Positions 31,901 to 33,215 of a DNA stretch of 33,215 nt are shown one piece after another. The stretch is from Bacillota bacterium. GTDB lineage: Bacteria > Bacillota > Negativicutes > Sporomusales > Sporomusaceae. The position numbers were made by a program, and so were the translations under genes. The stretch spans positions 1 to 33,215 of the forward strand of contig JAEZVB010000115.1 of assembly GCA_023443285.1 (NCBI GenBank), written 5' to 3'. Under the pieces are notes generated by a model. It was not told where the DNA came from, searched no databases, and saw only the letters and a list, made by a program, of their open reading frames with translations. The first letter of the stretch is position 1. Each line of letters opens with the position of its first letter.

Positions 31901-32842
31901 ATGATAATTAGCGCGAGCAGAAGAACTGATATACCGGCTTTCTATTCGACATGGTTTATAAATCGATTGAAAGCCGGTTATGTATATGTAAAAAATCCGA
32001 TGAACTCGCGGCAAATCAGTAAAGTATCGTTACATTCCGATGTGGTAGATTGCATAGTTTTTTGGACAAAGAATGCAGCACCCATGCTGGATAAGCTTCC
32101 CCTGCTTGATGCTATGGGATACCCCTATTATTTTCAATGGACGATAACCCCATACGGTAAAGACGTTGAATGCAATCTTCCTGACAAAGCAAAAATTGTT
32201 GATAGCTTTAAAAAACTTAGTGATAAAATAGGAAATCAGCGCATTATCTGGCGCTATGACCCAGTCATTGTCAGTCGACAATTTCCCCTAGAATATCACA
32301 TCAATAACTTTGACAAGCTATGTCATTTACTTAAAGGATATACTACTAAGTGCATTTTTAGTTATGTTGATTTGTATGCCAAAACCAGCAAGAATGCCCA
32401 AAATAGTATAGACAGCGAGATTAATACACAGACCATGTTCAAAATCGCCGAGTATTTCTCGGAAATTGCGAAACGTAATAACATTTCCCTTGAAACCTGT
32501 TCCGAACAAATTGAGCTTGATCAATTTGGTATAGAACATTCCGCCTGCATCAGTCAGCAAGTCATTGAGAATATTCTTGGCAGTGCTATTTGTGCAAAAA
32601 AGCAGCCAGGTCTGCGGGCGTTTTGCAAGTGTATCGAAAGTATTGACATTGGCGCGTATGACTGTTGTTTGCATGGGTGTGTTTATTGTTATGCCAATAC
32701 AAACGAAAAAGTCGTACTGCAAAATAAGAATAAACATTGTGCCAATTCTCCGCTTCTGATTGGCAGTGTCTGTGAAAATGATAATGCTGTTACAGCGCGA
32801 TTATCTAAATCTTTAAGAAATGCCCAAATAGAGCTGTTTTGA
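31901..32842 (+). CDS. DUF1848 family protein with C-terminal CX3CX2C motif
   Basis: The 313-residue protein opens MIISASRRTDIPAFYSTWF, the DUF1848 signature, with VYVKNPMN and FWTKNAAPML following. Near the end (Cys256, Cys260, Cys263) there is CLHGCVYCYANTN, a CX3CX2C pattern like a radical SAM cluster site, preceded by more Cys (FCKCIES and CC). The core domain (PYYFQWTITPYGKDVE, RIIWRYDPVIVS) is barrel-like. Function is not established. GAGGAGGTGG precedes the ATG. It seems to form its own unit between the cstR operon and the next receptor. Confidence 0.88.
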   Translation: MIISASRRTDIPAFYSTWFINRLKAGYVYVKNPMNSRQISKVSLHSDVVDCIVFWTKNAAPMLDKLPLLDAMGYPYYFQWTITPYGKDVECNLPDKAKIVDSFKKLSDKIGNQRIIWRYDPVIVSRQFPLEYHINNFDKLCHLLKGYTTKCIFSYVDLYAKTSKNAQNSIDSEINTQTMFKIAEYFSEIAKRNNISLETCSEQIELDQFGIEHSACISQQVIENILGSAICAKKQPGLRAFCKCIESIDIGAYDCCLHGCVYCYANTNEKVVLQNKNKHCANSPLLIGSVCENDNAVTARLSKSLRNAQIELF

Positions 32843-32875
32843 TCAAGTTTCAGTACTGGAAATGGGGGAGCCAAT

Positions 32876-33215
32876 ATGACAAAGTTAAAGTATAAGTTAG
32901 TAGCAGCTTTGGTAGCTACTAGTTGTGTGTGCGTGGTTATTCTTTCTTGCTATAGTATTATTAGTACAATTCGTAAAAATGACGCAGATATAAAAGAATA
33001 TCGAGCAATATTATTTGAACAATTTGATCGTAGTATTAAATTAGAGGTAGAAACTGCTCATAGCCTAGTGCAAAAGATATATGATCAACAACAAAAAGGT
33101 CTCATAACCGAAGCGGAAGCCAAAAAGCAAGCGACAACATTGATTCGGGATCTGCGATTTGATGAGGGCAACTATTTTTGGATTGATACTACCGAGGGCG
33201 TTAATGTTGTGCTCC
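32876..33215 (+). CDS. Chemoreceptor N-terminus with single Cache domain (partial)
   Basis: The ATG at 32876 follows GGGGGAG (32864-32870). About 113 residues are present before the window ends. There is an N-terminal membrane segment (LVAALVATSCVCVVILSCYS), a helical linker and the beginning of an sCache-type ligand domain (DLRFDEGNYFWIDTTEGVNVVL). The DEGNYFW motif is typical of the sCache_2 group found in methyl-accepting chemotaxis proteins. The signalling half lies outside the window; a histidine kinase or cyclase output cannot be excluded. Confidence 0.75.
   Translation, partial: MTKLKYKLVAALVATSCVCVVILSCYSIISTIRKNDADIKEYRAILFEQFDRSIKLEVETAHSLVQKIYDQQQKGLITEAEAKKQATTLIRDLRFDEGNYFWIDTTEGVNVVL

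Overview
The window most likely comes from a diderm, anaerobic Firmicute of the Negativicutes (Sporomusa/Pelosinus-like). The ribosome binding sites are strong Shine-Dalgarno boxes with frequent TTG and GTG starts, as in Firmicutes. Yet one gene encodes an autotransporter with a signal peptide, a C-terminal beta-barrel and a terminal Phe, which requires an outer membrane. Oxygen-sensitive ferredoxin enzymes, B12 and Fe-S proteins fit a strict anaerobe. The assignment is inference from gene content; no rRNA, tRNA or CRISPR was seen.

Layout. 1-2.25 kb: the end of an unknown gene, a gene-poor stretch with a long stem-loop, a small ORF overlapping a decayed cheW start, and selO. 2.4-5.3 kb: a four-subunit 2-oxoacid:ferredoxin oxidoreductase operon (korDABC) with a strong terminator. 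5.3-8.3 kb: a GC-richer pair, a GT8 glycosyltransferase abutting an autotransporter, followed by inverted-repeat elements. 8.8-9.7 kb: a GDT1-type Mn exporter behind a yybP-ykoY manganese riboswitch.

9.8-19.1 kb is the most unusual part. It holds a divergently transcribed SelA-like PLP enzyme with a small Gln/Asn-rich ORF. On the plus strand lie a small protein of unknown family, a RidA-family protein, a GidA-like flavoprotein with an inserted Cys cluster, a KamB-like P-loop protein, an 82-residue protein, a large protein with a fused B12-binding domain and mutase-like barrel, another small ORF and a permease. I read it as an undescribed B12/PLP amino-acid or amine catabolic pathway. The parts are visible; the substrate and the pathway are inferred. 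A LysR regulator and a UspA protein follow.

21.3-27.8 kb: a class A beta-lactamase-like lipoprotein, a small ORF overlapping cheW, a dCache chemoreceptor, and a group with an M23 peptidase, a stand-alone FliG-N-like domain, small proteins and a GH73-type glucosaminidase. 27.8-31.8 kb: a probable persulfide-responsive operon with a CstR-type repressor (two Cys, no CsoR His), two membrane polyferredoxins and a CoA-disulfide/persulfide reductase fused to rhodanese, behind a G/C-tract operator. 31.9-33.2 kb: a DUF1848 protein with a C-terminal CX3CX2C motif and the start of a second chemoreceptor cut by the window edge.
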